DNA from: G963668655 sp963668655
GTDB taxonomy: Bacteria; Myxococcota_A; SURF-8
Assembly: GCA_963668655.2 (NCBI GenBank)
Contig: CAXXPQ010000004.1
Span: 496,001 to 560,000, forward strand
Direction: 5' to 3'
Length of the DNA stretch: 64,000 nt
In this document: positions 62,895 through 64,000 of the stretch, piece after piece
How positions within the stretch are numbered: position 1 is the stretch's first letter
How the letters are laid out: each line of letters opens with the position of its first letter
Notes under the pieces: model-generated
Seen by the model: the letters and a program-made list of their open reading frames with translations, nothing else
What the model was told of the DNA's origin: nothing
The model's database searches: none
Made by a program: the position numbers and the translations under genes

Positions 62895-63434
62895 ATGAAA
62901 ACGAAGGATACAATAAATCAGTTCGATGCATTTCTGGCCGATAGGGGTCTGACCTTGACGGCAGTTGTCGTCGGCGGAGCGGCCTTGAACCTGCTGGACG
63001 TGATTTCACGAGAAACCCGGGACTGTGATGTCATTCATCCCGACCTGCCTGAAGCAATCCGGCAGGCAGCCCGGGACTTTGCCAAACAGATACGGACCAA
63101 AGGTGATGAGCTGCAATCAGACTGGCTGAACAATGGCCCGTCATCCCTGTCGGACCTGTTGCCCGATGGATGGATGAAACGTATCCTCCCGGTGTTTGAC
63201 GGCAAGGCCATTCACTTGTCCGTCCTGGGGAGGTCCGACCTGTTGAAAACCAAACTGTTCGCGTACTGCGATCGGGGTACGGATCTGGAGGACTGTCTGG
63301 CCCTGAACCCGACCGACGACGAATTGACCGAGGCCTTGGGTTGGTTGAAAGATCAGGATGCCCATCCCGACTGGCCCCGACACGTGGAATCAACCATCAA
63401 GGATTTGGCCAAGAAGTTGGACCATGAGTTATAA
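62895..63434 (+). CDS. DUF6036-type nucleotidyltransferase, module component A
   Basis: The 179-residue protein has a minimal nucleotidyltransferase core: VVVGGAALNLLDV (GG at 27-28) and the metal-binding RETRDCDVIHPD (Asp 43 and 45), as in MNT/AbiEii-like and DUF6036 families. No Shine-Dalgarno precedes the ATG, in line with a leaderless mRNA. The downstream gene starts 11 bp before its stop, so they are translationally coupled. Such pairs act as toxin-antitoxin or abortive-infection units; which member is toxic cannot be told here. Confidence 0.75.
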   Translation: MKTKDTINQFDAFLADRGLTLTAVVVGGAALNLLDVISRETRDCDVIHPDLPEAIRQAARDFAKQIRTKGDELQSDWLNNGPSSLSDLLPDGWMKRILPVFDGKAIHLSVLGRSDLLKTKLFAYCDRGTDLEDCLALNPTDDELTEALGWLKDQDAHPDWPRHVESTIKDLAKKLDHEL

Positions 63435-64000
63435 ACGGAAAACCTTTCCGATGACGGAACCGTCCCGGGACGACCTGACGGCCATGATGGGTGGCATCGG
63501 TATAAACGTAGCGACGGATCGTGCCATCGATCCGAACATCGAGGATACCTTGTACTGGGCCAGCGTGGACGGCATGATTCATGACGATTACCGTACCCTC
63601 GGTCTTATGGTGCTATGGCTGGATATTCACCTGCCCCGGGTCAATGCGGATCGAGTGGTGAGGATACTGTCCCACGAAGGTGTTCCGACCCGGGTACGGG
63701 CATTCTGGAAAGCTGTGGGACAGCGGTTCGGTCAGGACCGACGATTGAAACGATGGATCAGCCTGTATCGTGGCCGCCGGGTGATGTTGCCATCACATGG
63801 GGCGGACTTTCGTATTCAACGACATGGTGAGGACGGGCGGTTCAAAGGAACGGCCCTGCAGATGCCGAACAAGCTGTTACGTCAACGGGACGGGGATGTA
63901 TGGCAGCCGAAAATGGTGGCCAGACTGCACCGTGCCTATCGTTGGCGTGTATTGACAGGACCAACCTACCGGGCAGATATGCTGGCGGAGTTGGAAGGTA
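63424..64000 (+). CDS. Module component B, C-terminus outside window
   Basis: The frame opens at ATG 63424, overlapping the nucleotidyltransferase gene by 11 bp (ATGAGTTATAA), and is open to the window edge: 192 residues. It contains YRTLGLMVLWLDIHLPRVNA, a possible DNA- or protein-binding stretch, and many Arg (FGQDRRLKRWISLYRGRRVM). No known family was recognised. As partner of the nucleotidyltransferase it is likely the second half of a toxin-antitoxin or defence pair. Confidence 0.7.
   Translation, partial: MSYKRKTFPMTEPSRDDLTAMMGGIGINVATDRAIDPNIEDTLYWASVDGMIHDDYRTLGLMVLWLDIHLPRVNADRVVRILSHEGVPTRVRAFWKAVGQRFGQDRRLKRWISLYRGRRVMLPSHGADFRIQRHGEDGRFKGTALQMPNKLLRQRDGDVWQPKMVARLHRAYRWRVLTGPTYRADMLAELEG

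Overview
The window looks like chromosomal DNA of a GC-rich, Gram-negative (two-membrane) bacterium. BamD, outer-membrane beta-barrel candidates and about a dozen lipoproteins point to an outer membrane. TrmFO, a Bat aerotolerance operon, a PEGA-domain protein and a PHA-regulator-type protein suggest a lineage of deltaproteobacterial grade (Myxococcota-like or a related uncultured phylum). This placement is inferred from gene content only. Most of the window is densely coding housekeeping and envelope genes; the right end (from about 61.1 kb) is less GC-rich and mobile.

Left part (1-12.1 kb, all minus strand): a long run of overlapping or nearly touching genes. It reads MoxR ATPase, DUF58, DUF4381-like protein, BatA, BatB, BatC, BatD, a BatE-like TPR/SH3 protein and BamD, followed by a neutral-ceramidase-like lipoprotein and a cation diffusion facilitator cut by the window edge. 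At 12.3-17.0 kb lie a purple-acid-phosphatase-like lipoprotein, a porin-like protein and, divergently, a sphingosine-1-phosphate-lyase-like PLP enzyme. At 17.1-23.7 kb is a second minus-strand run: ATC-hydrolase-like protein, outer-membrane protein, trmFO, topA and dprA.

Middle (23.9-39.6 kb): a secreted basic protein, a PEGA protein, a PHA-regulator-like protein, two tandem paralogous lipoproteins, nadA, a divergent LysR regulator, further lipoproteins (one a metallophosphoesterase, one a Cys-rich repeat protein), hisC and a double-hotdog MaoC-type protein. A complete ISAs1-like element (39708-40914) with 16-bp inverted repeats and a 9-bp target duplication sits 1 bp from the left end of a decayed relative. 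Then come a ribbon-helix-helix protein, a peroxiredoxin with a Fur/PerR regulator, an LCMT-like methyltransferase, queF, several large lipoprotein enzymes (six-hairpin glycosidase-like, PHP-type, GH50-like), a family 2 glycosyltransferase and a second methyltransferase.

The most unusual gene is at 52233-56027: an N-terminal SIR2-type NAD-binding domain fused to 19 near-identical 44-residue TPR-like repeats, with its own good promoter. The architecture resembles NAD-degrading antiphage effectors. Part of the repeat array is an exact 609-bp duplication. Downstream are two more lipoproteins and a RaSEA-like (archaeosine-type) radical SAM enzyme.

Right end (61.1-64.0 kb): an IS4-type element interrupts a tyrosine-recombinase remnant. 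It is followed by a two-gene nucleotidyltransferase module whose promoter predicts a leaderless mRNA under a palindromic operator, a likely toxin-antitoxin or defence-type unit that runs off the window.

A recurring theme is the lipoprotein architecture: signal peptide, lipobox Cys, an Asp-Gly-Asp-rich linker, then a catalytic or Cys-rich domain. It occurs in eleven unrelated proteins and may be a surface-export or spacer signal.
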